DNA of 64,000 nt. Origin: Flavobacterium sp. ZT3R18 (GTDB lineage Bacteria; Bacteroidota; Bacteroidia; Flavobacteriales; Flavobacteriaceae). Location of the stretch: NCBI RefSeq assembly GCF_007097385.1, contig NZ_VJZS01000018.1:36113-100112 (forward strand), given 5' to 3'. A program made the translations under genes and the position numbers. The notes beneath the pieces were generated by a model. It saw only the letters and a list, made by a program, of their open reading frames with translations. It was not told where the DNA came from and ran no database searches. Position 1 is the first letter of the stretch, and each line of letters starts with the position of its first letter. Positions 14,597-23,043 of the stretch are shown here, one piece after another.

Positions 14597-16558
14597 TTAC
14601 AGATTAAAAATTTTCTTATCCTTTACATAATTTATAGCACCACCTTTTAAGATTACTTCAATTTGTCTGGCACTTATATTTAAGACGAGCGGAATTTCAA
14701 TTTGCTTTCCAATTACCTTCGCATTCAATACTTCCCTGTTTTTTATTGCTGACCTAAGTCCTTCTACTCTTAATACATCATCCTGTTCAAGTTTGTCAAA
14801 ATCATCTTTATTTTGGAATTCGAAAGGAATAATACCAAAGTTGATCAGGTTCTGCCAACCGATCCGTGCATACGATTTTGAAATCGTAAACAGCTGTCCT
14901 AAATAGCGCGGGGCTAATGCGGCATGCTCTCTGCTGGAGCCCTGTGCATAATTTTCACCTGCTACCACACAAAAGCCTTTGTACTTACTTTGGTTTTCTA
15001 TAGCCCGGTCGTAAAAGTGCGGGTCAATAGCATAATAAGAATATTTGCTGATCTCAGGAATATTGGAGCGCAGTGGCAATACATCTGCACCTGCTTTTAA
15101 TATTTCATCTGTAGAAATATCGTCTTCCATTTTTAAAAGAATGGGGATTTCCAATTCGTCAGGAAGTTCGCCAAACTCAGGAAGGGTTTTAATATTAGGG
15201 CCTTTAATCAATTCAACAGATTTTACATTGGGAGCCATCAGCATTTGCTGATTTACTTTAATAGTATCCGGTTCTTTCCATTTTGGATACCCAATATTGA
15301 ATTGTTTCTCGAGATCTCTTGGGTCAGTAATCTTTCCTGTAAGTGCAGCTGCGGCAGCAGTTTCCGGGCTGCAAAGATATACTTGATCGTCAAGCGTTCC
15401 GGAACGTCCCGGGAAATTACGGGGCATGGTTCGGAGACTGTTACTATTGGTGGCAGGTGCCTGGCCCATACCGATACAACCCATACAGCCCGATTGATGA
15501 ACGCGGGCACCGGCAGCAATCAAGGAAGCAAGTGCCCCCATCTCTGTCAGATTTTGTAATATCTGACGCGTGGAAGGGTTGATATCAAAGGAAACATCCG
15601 GAGATGAAAATTGCCCTTTTACAATTTGGGAAACAATCCAGAAATCACGCAGCCCCGGATTGGCAGAAGATCCCACTACAACCTGAGATACAGGCCTGCC
15701 GCTGACTTCTCTTACAGGGACTACATTGCCCGGGCTGCTGGGAATCGCAATTAAAGGTTCTAATTCAGATAGATTAATTTCTTCATCATGATCATAAGTA
15801 GCCCCTTCATCTGCTTTCAGTTCCGTCCATTGGTCTTCCCGTCCTTCTTTTCGAAGAAATTCTTTTGTGATTTCATCAGAAGGAAATACCGAAGAAGTGG
15901 CGCCCATTTCGGCACCCATGTTGGCAATTACATGCCGATCCCAAGCACTGAGGTATTGCAGCCCCGGACCATAATATTCTAAAATATATCCTCGTCCACC
16001 ATTGACATCGTAGCGTCTTAACATTTCTAAAATCACATCTTTTGCACTGACCCAATCGGGTAATTTACCGATGAGTTTAATGCCCATGATCTTTGGCATC
16101 TTCACAAAATACGGCTCGCCGGCAGCTGCAAGGGCCACATCCAATCCACCAGTACCAATGGCCAGCATACCAATACCTCCACCTGCACAAGTATGACTGT
16201 CGGAGCCTAACAGTGTACTGCCGGGTTTGCCAAATCTTTCCATATGCACGGCATGACTAATTCCGTTCCCTGGTCTGCTAAACCAATACCCAAATCGGGC
16301 AGCAGCCGATTGTAGAAAAAGATGATCATCCATATTTTTGTAATCTGTCTGAAGTAGATTATGATCAACATATTGAACAGCGACTTCAGCTTTAGCTCTT
16401 TCTAGTTGGAAAGCTTCTAATTCGAGCATAATTAAGGTTCCGGTAGCGTCTTGCTGTAACACATGATCTATCTTCAATCCAATTTCGCTTCCCGGCTTCA
16501 TTTCACCTGAAAGAAGATGACTGCTAATCAATTTTTGGCTGACGTTCTGATTGTTCAT
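14597..16558 (-). CDS. Aconitate hydratase, short (Aquifex-type) form
   Basis: A 653-residue [4Fe-4S] dehydratase that interconverts citrate and isocitrate in the TCA cycle. Cluster ligands are visible as Cys124 (SDSHTC) and Cys358/Cys361 (SGCMGC). The swivel-domain substrate motif YAQGSSREHAALAPRYLG (near residues 537-554) is intact. The length and these motifs fit the ~650-residue putative aconitase type first noted in Aquifex, rather than the ~750-residue mitochondrial type or the ~890-residue AcnA type. It stands alone between an integrase and a broken integrase copy, so it may be accessory and additional to a housekeeping aconitase elsewhere. A homoaconitase or isopropylmalate-isomerase-like role is less likely given the single-chain form. 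Confidence 0.88.
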   Translation of the reverse strand: MNNQNVSQKLISSHLLSGEMKPGSEIGLKIDHVLQQDATGTLIMLELEAFQLERAKAEVAVQYVDHNLLQTDYKNMDDHLFLQSAAARFGYWFSRPGNGISHAVHMERFGKPGSTLLGSDSHTCAGGGIGMLAIGTGGLDVALAAAGEPYFVKMPKIMGIKLIGKLPDWVSAKDVILEMLRRYDVNGGRGYILEYYGPGLQYLSAWDRHVIANMGAEMGATSSVFPSDEITKEFLRKEGREDQWTELKADEGATYDHDEEINLSELEPLIAIPSSPGNVVPVREVSGRPVSQVVVGSSANPGLRDFWIVSQIVKGQFSSPDVSFDINPSTRQILQNLTEMGALASLIAAGARVHQSGCMGCIGMGQAPATNSNSLRTMPRNFPGRSGTLDDQVYLCSPETAAAAALTGKITDPRDLEKQFNIGYPKWKEPDTIKVNQQMLMAPNVKSVELIKGPNIKTLPEFGELPDELEIPILLKMEDDISTDEILKAGADVLPLRSNIPEISKYSYYAIDPHFYDRAIENQSKYKGFCVVAGENYAQGSSREHAALAPRYLGQLFTISKSYARIGWQNLINFGIIPFEFQNKDDFDKLEQDDVLRVEGLRSAIKNREVLNAKVIGKQIEIPLVLNISARQIEVILKGGAINYVKDKKIFNL

Positions 16559-16645
16559 GGCAATTTTTTTAGTGTTTATTTTCGAGGAACTACTTCTCTT
16601 AGGCTAAATAAATATCTTAGGTGTTATTTTACAACCAAACTAAAG

Positions 16646-16685
16646 TACGTTAAAGTTACTAATTTTTAACTTACGTTAAATTACA
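16646..16685. promoter_or_regulatory. Direct repeats upstream of aconitase, possible operator
   Basis: TACGTTAAAGTTAC at 16646 and TACGTTAAATTACA at 16672 are direct repeats 26 bases apart, about 90-125 bases upstream of the aconitase start. TAACTT between them also gives a partial inverted repeat. They are the only notable structure in the ~190-base gap and could be a regulator site. No regulator is identified. Confidence 0.3.
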
Positions 16686-16750
16686 TTTATTTTGTCTATT
16701 TTATGATATACTCAGCTCTCTATCAATATTGCACAAATAGGTACAGATGT

Positions 16751-18007
16751 TTAATTGGAATTTACTTTCACTAATTCATTTGTGGGATTTTTTGCGAGAT
16801 TGAATTTGTTTCTTAAAATTATCATATCCTCGCTCACTTTTTTATCTAATATTTTAGCATAGTGTTGTGTGGTTCTTATATTTTTATGTCCCAACATTTT
16901 GCTTACGCTTTCTATGGGAACACCATTTGTGAGTGTTACTGTAGTCGCAAAAGTATGTCTGGCAATATGGAAGGTTAAATCTTTTTTAATGCCGCAAACA
17001 TCCGCTATTTCCTTTAGGTAGCTATTCATTTTTTGATTGCTTAAAACGGGTAACAGTTTATCTTCATTTATGCATTGTGGGTGATTGGCATATTTCAGAA
17101 TTAATTCTTCCGGAATAGGGAGGAGTGGGATTCTTGAAGCCGTTTCTGTTTTCTGGCGATGGGTGAATATCCATTTTCCACCGTCAATACCCATGCTGAT
17201 GTTTGATACCGTTAAGTTTTTAACATCTATATAAGCCAGGCCAGTGAAGCAGCTGAAAACGAAAATATCTTTGACCTGGTTTAATCTCTCCGTTGCAAAT
17301 TCTTTAGAATAGATATCCTGAACTTCTTCTTGCGTTAGATACTCTCTTTCGACTTCACGAATTTTTGATTTATAGTTTGCAAACGGATCTTTGTCTAACC
17401 ATCCATTTGAAATACAAATCTTTACTATTTTCTTGAAGTTCTTGATGTATTTGACTGCTGTGTTATTGGCGCATTTTCTGATGCTTCTCAGATAGAATTC
17501 ATATTCTGTTATGAAAGAATGATCAATCTCTTTAATGTTGATATCCGAAACGGAATATTTCCATTGTAGGAATTCAATAGTATGCTTCAGGGATGTTTTG
17601 TAACGCTCCAATGTTCCTGCTGCAAATTCCTGGCCCACCAGAGTTTCTACTTTGTTGTTGTGATCTTGAAAAATAGGGACTAGCATTCTGGCTCTTTGAT
17701 CGGTTCCCTGGAGTTTTGCTTTTAGAATGGATGCCGTTGCGGTTGTTTTATCTTTCATCATATTATGATGCGCATCGTAAACTTCCTGTTCCAGTGTTTT
17801 TAGATACCTATTGAGAGATTTTACTTCATCAGATAGCCCAGAAGCCTTTTGGAGTTTATTATCCCATTTGTCGGGCTGAATGTATCTTTTGGAAGCAATC
17901 TCTTTCGGATCACCATCAATAGTAATTCTTAGATAAATAGGAGCGGTGCCGTTGGCTTTGATTTTACTTTTCTTGATAAAGAAAAGCAGGTTGAATGTTT
18001 TGTTCAT
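16751..18007 (-). CDS. Tyrosine recombinase / site-specific integrase (Bacteroidetes type)
   Basis: A 418-residue integrase with an Arm-DNA-binding N-terminus (NLLFFIKKSKIKANGTAPI), a SAM-like core-binding domain (about 110-215) and a catalytic domain (about 225-390). Visible catalytic residues are H347-x-x-R350 (FHIARHTF), H374 (LGHKN) and the nucleophile Y383 (TTQHYAKIL). The usual first Arg is not in the expected place (FTGLAYIDVK has Ala258), as in the IntDOT-like group of conjugative-transposon integrases, where that Arg is also replaced. It is not an IntI type. The upstream region holds attachment-site-like repeats. It probably belonged to an integrative element whose other genes are not visible here. 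Confidence 0.9.
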   Translation of the reverse strand: MNKTFNLLFFIKKSKIKANGTAPIYLRITIDGDPKEIASKRYIQPDKWDNKLQKASGLSDEVKSLNRYLKTLEQEVYDAHHNMMKDKTTATASILKAKLQGTDQRARMLVPIFQDHNNKVETLVGQEFAAGTLERYKTSLKHTIEFLQWKYSVSDINIKEIDHSFITEYEFYLRSIRKCANNTAVKYIKNFKKIVKICISNGWLDKDPFANYKSKIREVEREYLTQEEVQDIYSKEFATERLNQVKDIFVFSCFTGLAYIDVKNLTVSNISMGIDGGKWIFTHRQKTETASRIPLLPIPEELILKYANHPQCINEDKLLPVLSNQKMNSYLKEIADVCGIKKDLTFHIARHTFATTVTLTNGVPIESVSKMLGHKNIRTTQHYAKILDKKVSEDMIILRNKFNLAKNPTNELVKVNSN

Positions 18008-18046
18008 AATGTGGTGACTTTAAGTTTGATAAAATTATTCATCTTA

Positions 18047-18097
18047 AGCACTCCAAACAAGATGTTCAAACCGTGAACGCCTTGTTATACAAGTGCT
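18047..18097. repeat. Nested inverted repeat upstream of the integrase
   Basis: AGCACT/AGTGCT, ACAAG/CTTGT and GTTCA/TGAAC are nested inverted repeats centred on AACCG at about 18071. The block lies 40-90 bases upstream of the integrase start and could be an operator or a recombinase core site. Confidence 0.45.
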
Positions 18098-18110
18098 CCA
18101 GCGATTTTCA

Positions 18111-18351
18111 GTGACCTATTTGAGATTTTCAGAATAGGTCACTAAATAGGTCACTGAAAGGATACCATTTAATGAACTTTATTGGTATAGCCACCAAGCA
18201 AAAAACGCCGTAAATCTTATGATTTACAGCGTTTTAGCCTTTTTAGTATTTCTACTGGCGGAGAAAGAGGCTCCGATGCCTTTATAATAGTCCCAGTAAA
18301 TATGGGGCTTTACAACATACTTTTAAAAACAGGGTCACCTATAGGGTCACT
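18111..18351. other. Attachment-site-like region with arm-type repeats and a tRNA 3'-end fragment
   Basis: GTGACCTATT (18111), AATAGGTCACT (18133), AAATAGGTCACTG (18144), AGGGTCACCTA (18331) and TAGGGTCACTT (18342) are repeats of one GGTCAC-type motif, the first inverted. Between them lie a hairpin (AAAACGCCGTAAATC/GATTTACAGCGTTTT, 18202-18235) and TGGCGGAGAAAGAGG (18256-18270), which reads on the minus strand like the 3' end of a tRNA (CTCTTTCTCCGCCA). Repeats flanking a tRNA end next to an integrase gene suggest an att site. The upstream tRNA body is absent. 18352-18612 shows nothing further. Confidence 0.5.
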
Positions 18352-18612
18352 TTCAAAGTTTTGATTTATAACAATGTAAATGTAAGGAATAAGTATTAAA
18401 TTGAATAAATTTTGCGTAATTGTTTTATAAGTTAAAGTTAAGATTTTATTCTTAACCCTTTATGCGGATAAAGTTAACATATCCAGTTTGGAGATACAAA
18501 AAACTATTGGAGCGTTGGCAAAGGAGTGTCCTACGGATTGCTAAAATATTATCATTTAAACAGAGCGAAAAATATTAGGATAATCGTCAATGAACAATTT
18601 ATTTTTTTACCA

Positions 18613-19287
18613 TTATAACAAGCCTAATTTTTTAGCTTTACCAATAAGATCTTTATCACTGCCTTTTCCTTTTAAAAGTTGATCTTTGATATTTGCTTTT
18701 CTTTTTTCTATAGCACTCATAGAAAGAGGAATGTAGTTAGGAAGATTAACAGTTTTAACTCCTTGAGAAATTAAGGTTAAAATTTGATTGTCATGATTAT
18801 CCCAATTTATATTTCTTTTAAATAATTCTCTTTGAGATTCTATTATGGTATTACTTCTGAATACATCACCTTCAAGAATTTTTTTACAAATGATTGGAAA
18901 TAATTCAAAGTTAATGTCACTTTTTGATATGAACCCTTCAGGTTTTATTCCTTTAATGATTTTGTCTACAGTTAAGGGTTCACTATGCATTGTAAGGAGA
19001 ACTATTTTACAATTTGTAAATTTTTCTCTAATGAGTAAAGCTAAATCAATGCCATTATTAATATTAAACTCTTTATAAGGAGGAAGACTAATATCTAATA
19101 ATGCAAAATCAATATTTGCGTTTTGTTTTAGTTGAAAATTTATTTTGTTGTAAGCATCTTCACAATTATAGCTCTTTATAAAACTTGGTTCTTTTTTTTG
19201 AAAATCGTTACCAGATAACAGGTTAATATAGCCATCAACTGTCATAGGATGATCATCGACTATCAAAATATTAAGGCTTATATTCAT
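18613..19287 (-). CDS. LuxR/NarL-type response regulator
   Basis: A 224-residue two-component response regulator. The receiver domain (about 5-130) shows the acidic pair D11-D12 (IVDDHP), the phosphoacceptor D65 (ALLDISLPP), a Thr in VLLTMHSE and a Lys in GFISKSD. The C-terminal part (about 155-205, ILTLISQGVKTVNLPNYI, SAIEKRKANIKDQL) is a diverged LuxR-type helix-turn-helix. Its partner is very likely the divergently encoded TPR histidine kinase at 19748-21756, about 460 bases away, a common arrangement in Flavobacteria. A GTCCGTAA box lies about 33 bases upstream of its start and recurs in the NRPS leaders, suggesting autoregulation and control of the NRPS genes. Confidence 0.88.
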   Translation of the reverse strand: MNISLNILIVDDHPMTVDGYINLLSGNDFQKKEPSFIKSYNCEDAYNKINFQLKQNANIDFALLDISLPPYKEFNINNGIDLALLIREKFTNCKIVLLTMHSEPLTVDKIIKGIKPEGFISKSDINFELFPIICKKILEGDVFRSNTIIESQRELFKRNINWDNHDNQILTLISQGVKTVNLPNYIPLSMSAIEKRKANIKDQLLKGKGSDKDLIGKAKKLGLL

Positions 19288-19318
19288 TTTTATTCAATTT
19301 GCAGCAAAACTAGTTAAA

Positions 19319-19332
19319 TATTACGGACATAC
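19319..19332 (-). promoter_or_regulatory. GTCCGTAA box upstream of the response regulator
   Basis: On the minus strand this reads TATGTCCGTAATATTT, sharing GTCCGTAAT with the boxes in the NRPS leaders (22212, 22235, 31853, 31875) and pointing the same way relative to the gene. It may be a regulator site or part of a promoter. Confidence 0.4.
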
Positions 19333-19399
19333 CATACAATTGAAACAAATTGAAGATGTTTTTTTGCTTTAAATGATATTAATCTAAATTAAATCTTTT

Positions 19400-19639
19400 A
19401 TGAAAAGTAAATTATATATTACAGGACTTGTTTCCATTTCTTTATTAACTTATTCATGTTCAAATGATGATGGTTATGAAATCCCAGAAATTGAAAATAA
19501 TAATTTTAAAATTACACCAAAGGCTGGTTTGAAAAATGAATTAAATGAAAAAACAATTGATTCAAGTACTGTGATTTTTAATATAAAGGCAAGCGCTATG
19601 GAAGGAGATCCAAGTAATCCAAAACCACCGAGAAGCTAA
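19400..19639 (+). CDS. Small lipoprotein next to the two-component system
   Basis: A 79-residue protein with a lipoprotein signal ending LLTYSCSNDDG (Cys at about residue 20), then a short hydrophilic chain ending GDPSNPKPPRS. It carries no known domain. Small lipoproteins of this kind lie next to TPR-type histidine kinase genes in Flavobacteria and may be an accessory sensor or a regulated product; this is an inference from position. It starts 112 bases from the divergent response regulator and is followed about 108 bases later by the kinase frame. Confidence 0.7.
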   Translation: MKSKLYITGLVSISLLTYSCSNDDGYEIPEIENNNFKITPKAGLKNELNEKTIDSSTVIFNIKASAMEGDPSNPKPPRS

Positions 19640-19715
19640 CTTTTGATTCCGTAATTATTAAAGAAAGGCTATGTGAATTATTTGTAATTACATAGTCTTC
19701 TTTGTTTCAAAATAC

Positions 19716-19723
19716 TATATTTG
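19716..19723 (+). promoter_or_regulatory. Candidate -7 element of the histidine kinase gene
   Basis: TATATTTG matches the Bacteroidetes TAnnTTTG -7 consensus and lies 24 bases upstream of the proposed TTG start at 19748. A TTG at the expected -33 spacing is not present, so support is limited. Confidence 0.3.
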
Positions 19724-19747
19724 AAATTATAAAATAATAATTACATT

Positions 19748-21756
19748 TTGATTACTCCTACTAAAATTATTTGTTTGTTTCTAATGTTTTTTCTTTTTTC
19801 CTGTAAAAAAAACATAACTGTCTTGTTTGATAAAAGTCATATTGATGATTTATCGGAAAATAAAAAAGAGAAATATTTAGACTCAATAGTCAATTTATTA
19901 AAATCTAAAAGGAATGAACCATTACCAGGAATTTATATTTAAATATTGCCTCTGAATATTATTATATAAATAATTCTAAAAAATCCTTATCCGTTAGCTT
20001 AAAGGCTTTAGAACTATCAAAGCAGGCCAACGATAGCGTTAAAATTGCAAAAGCTTTATATTATGTGGGTGATTGTTATGAAAACTCAAAAAAAGATAGT
20101 GCTTACTTTTATTATTTACAAGCTCAAAAATTATATGCCAAAGTTCATGACTACGATAATGTGGGGAGAATGTTATTTAATAAAGCCCATATTTTATTTT
20201 ATGATGGAAATTATATAGAATGTGAAGTTGAAGTTTCCAAAGCGCTTCAATATTTTAAAAAATCCACAAATCATCAGTTGATTTATTCTTGTAATACTTT
20301 AATGGGTAATTGTTTAGAGAAATTGGCTAATTATGATGCGGCATTACTGTATCACAAATTAGCATTGAGTGAATTGGAAAAAATGAAAATTAATGATAAG
20401 GATAGAGATGAAATAAATAATTACAATGTAACGTCTACTATTAATATTTGTAATTTATATGATTTAAAAGGAGAATTTCCAAAGTCTATAAAAAAATTGC
20501 AAAGCTTACTTTCAAAAGATTTGAAAAAAAAATGGCCTAGATTATATGCTAATGTTTTAAGCAATTTAGCTTATTCAAAGATGAAAAATGAGGATTATGA
20601 GAATGTTGGTTTAATGTTTTTTGAATCCTTAAAAATTGTTGAGAATATTGGAATAGAGTCGGATGTTTTATACAAAAAGATACATATTGGGGAATTTTTT
20701 TTAACTCAGAAGGATTCTGTAAAAGCAATTCAAAGTTTAAAAGAAGCGAATCAATTAGCAGTTAAAATTAAGAACAGTAATGAAATTCTAGCATCATTTA
20801 AATTACTCTCCGAATTAGATAAAAAAAACAGGTTTTTTTATGCAAATGAATATATAAAAGTAAGTGACAGTATTAATACCGTTCAAAAAAACACTCATAA
20901 TAAGTATGCCAGAATTGAATATGAAACCTCAAGAATTGAAGATGAAAATAAAGTTTTGACCAAGAATAACTTTTATATTTTAATTATTTCATTTGGATTA
21001 ATTTTATTACTGGTAATATTTTTTGTTTTAAGATATTTAAGATATAAAAATAAAGAATTACAGTTTTTACAGCAACAGCAAAAAGCTAATGAGGAGATAT
21101 ATTTGCTATTGACTGAGCAACACGAAAAAATAAATATTGCAAAAGAGAATGAGAAAGCTAAAATAGCAAAAGAATTGCATGATGGCGTAATGAATAAAAT
21201 TTATGGTGTTCGAATGAATTTAGGTTTTTTCAATTCTAAAATAGATGAAAAAATAATTGAAAAAAGAAAAGAATATATTTTTGAATTGCAAAACATAGAG
21301 AATGAGATTAGAACGATTTCGCATGACTTAAGTCGAAGTTCTTTTTTGGAAGCCAATGATTTTAATGTGTTGTTGTCAAGTTTAATTGAAAATCAAAAAG
21401 ATATAAGCAATACTCAGTTTAAGTATTTAAATGATGAAACTATTGAATGGTCAACTATTCAAAATATATATAAAATAAACTTATATCGTATAATTCAAGA
21501 AGCAATTTTAAATATCAATAAATATGCAAATGCAAAAAATTGTGATGTAAAAATTCAGAGGGAGGATAGCAATCTTTTAAAACTGAGTATTACTGATAAT
21601 GGTGAAGGATTTGATGTTAAAGCTAAAAAAAATGGTATTGGGTTAAGTAATATGGAAGAAAGAGCGAATTCATTAAAAGGTCAATTTAATATTGAAACAA
21701 AAATTGGAAAAGGAACAAAAATTGAAGTTATTTTTAATTTTCTGACGCTATCATAA
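19748..21756 (+). CDS. TPR sensor histidine kinase (frameshifted near the N-terminus)
   Basis: The frame from a TTG at 19748 starts with a lipoprotein-like signal (LMFFLFSCKKN) and ends in TAA after residue 64. One base off, a frame open from about 19918 continues through TRNLYLNIASEYYYINNS and TPR repeats to a membrane helix (FYILIISFGLILLLVIFF), a HisKA_3 domain (KIAKELHDGVMNKIYG, with the phospho-accepting His) and an HATPase_c domain (DNGEGFD, NGIGLSNMEERA) to 21756. Adding one base near 19924 (CCATTA-CCAGG) joins the two frames into EPLTRNLYL. Either the gene carries a one-base deletion or the assembly has an error. A GTG at 20065 is a possible internal start but would cut the TPR region. 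The partner is the regulator at 18613-19287. Kinase identity is secure; the N-terminal repair is inferred. Confidence 0.82.
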
Positions 21757-22118
21757 AAGACCATTCAAAAATGGAACAGTTTCTAGGAATAGCTACATAT
21801 TTATAAACTTCAAATCGGACTTTTTAAATTCATTTTTAAATTTCATGTAATTTTTAGAAATAGTATTTTCGATGTATGCCTTATTTTTGAATTTTCAAAT
21901 TAGACTTTTATTCTACTTTCCAGTTAGACCTGGAATATTTAACTCTTCAAAAAATAATTCTGTTACCATTTTTTGTGACAAATATGATTTTTTACTCAAT
22001 TTGAGGTAGGGCAAAAAAGCATAAATAAATTCACATCATACAGATTCCCCAATCCCCCTTAGAAAAGGATATCGAAACAGGATAAATACGTGTTTATTAT
22101 GAAAGATGTAATTGTGCT
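21757..22118. other. Gene-free region between kinase and NRPS leader
   Basis: No ORF is supported here. AAATCGGACTTTTT near 21810 and CAAATTAGACTTTTA near 21897 are inverted relatives of the AAAAGTCCGTAATTTTT boxes found downstream, so the regulator may have further weak sites here. No strong terminator follows the kinase. Confidence 0.3.
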
Positions 22119-22346
22119 GTTTTTTTATGGGTTTTAAAGAAATAAAATATTCTTAAAATTAAAATCCGTGTAGCTATTCTGTTCATTATTAATTGTTTGT
22201 GCATTGTATATAAAAGTCCGTAATTTTTATGCAGAAAGCCCGTAATTTTTTGGTAAATGTTGCTGTTATTTTCGTGAAAAAGTGATTATGCTTAAATGTT
22301 AAAAATAACATTTAAAATTGAATTCTCATGGCTGAGGATATTGATA
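22119..22346 (+). promoter_or_regulatory. NRPS leader copy 1 with paired GTCCGTAA boxes
   Basis: It resembles the region upstream of NRPS2 (31763-31987) over more than 200 bases, with shared blocks such as GAATTCTC and GAGGATA. It holds two boxes, AAAAGTCCGTAATTTTT at 22212 and AAAGCCCGTAATTTTTT at 22235, 23 bases apart (about two helical turns). The boxes may be regulator sites or, since TAATTTTTTG resembles TAnnTTTG, part of the promoter. Confidence 0.5.
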
Positions 22347-22470
22347 AGTGGTTGTGGTTAAATAATTGACACTTTTAACAAAGTTATAAACGTAATAATA
22401 GCCTAAGAAAAAGGATTAATTGTTTTGCTTAAAAGTGTCGATTATTTAAAAGTGACTACTTATATTGATA
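22338..22470. mobile_element. MITE-like insertion with 9-bp target duplication
   Basis: ATATTGATA at 22338-22346 is repeated at 22462-22470. Between them lie ~115 bases with long terminal inverted repeats (TTAAATAATTGACACTTTTAA against TTAAAAGTGTCGATTATTTAA, extending outward imperfectly). There is no ORF inside. The related leader at 31975-32000 lacks the insert, and its flanks align (GAGGAT...TTTTTAAAAT), giving an empty-site comparison within the window. Confidence 0.7.
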
Positions 22471-22500
22471 CAGTTTTTAAAATCCATATTTTTATTATCT

Positions 22501-22971
22501 ATGAAAGCAACTCACAATAGCTGGGATGTTCTATATGTTAAATCTTATCTTGTTAGGATAAAAAAGTTTACGAGACACTTTAAAATTCATCAATTGATGT
22601 TTTTTACCTTTAGTTAAAGAAATCGCAAATGGAAAGAAAGGAAGATGATTATTCAGAAATCATTTTTTCCTTCATATGTTTTTGTAAATATTAATTCTTT
22701 ACTAAATTTCTACAAAACTCTTTCCGTAAATTGAGCGTATATGTATGTTCGTTTTGGAATGGAGTATGCTGAAATTTCTGAGCAAGAAATTAATAAAATT
22801 AGGTTTTTAACAGGCAAAGAATATATTGCCAACATCGAGATTAGTCCTGTATATAGCCAAAAAAATGGTGATTTAATAGAGATTACACATAGTCCTATTT
22901 TTGGCTTGAATTGCAAAGTTGTAAAAGTAGATGATGAACATAAAATCATTGGTCATATAGAATCTTTGTAA
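22501..22971 (+). pseudogene. Decayed NusG-paralog antiterminator (UpxY/LoaP-like)
   Basis: From the ATG at 22501 the chain reads NSWDVLYVKSYLVRIKK and ends at 22617. In other frames it continues as LVKEIA, then KWKERKM, FFPSYVFVNINSLLNFYK and TLSVN, followed by a TGA where a Gly is expected (22733), then AYMYVRFGMEYAEISEQEIN. Comparison with the second copy (near 32120) shows one base missing before KWKERK. An intact 76-residue ORF survives from 22741 to 22971 and holds the end of the NGN domain and the KOW domain (NGDLIEITHSPIFGLNCKVV). Specialised NusG proteins of this type promote elongation through long polysaccharide or NRPS/PKS operons. The position directly before an assembly line fits, but the gene is broken. 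Confidence 0.82.
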
Positions 22972-23043
22972 CAAAACATAACCGCGATTATCCCGTCTAG
23001 CTACTTGTTTAATAAACTAATGGTATAAAAGAATTACACTAAA

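Noticed and set aside
15045..15582. Plus-strand frames opposite the aconitase
   Set aside because: They are antisense to conserved aconitase motifs and encode nothing recognisable.
16751..18007. This integrase as the integron integrase of the cassette array
   Set aside because: It has a Bacteroidetes Arm-DNA-binding N-terminus, lacks the IntI-specific patch and is separated from the array by other genes, so it more likely served an integrative element.
18256..18345. Complete tRNA gene on the minus strand
   Set aside because: Only the 3' end (CTCTTTCTCCGCCA) looks like a tRNA; no cloverleaf can be formed upstream.
20065..20110. GTG at 20065 as the true start of the histidine kinase
   Set aside because: The same frame is open to about 19918 and its translation continues a TPR repeat, so the start is internal to the domain; a frameshifted longer gene explains the sequence better.
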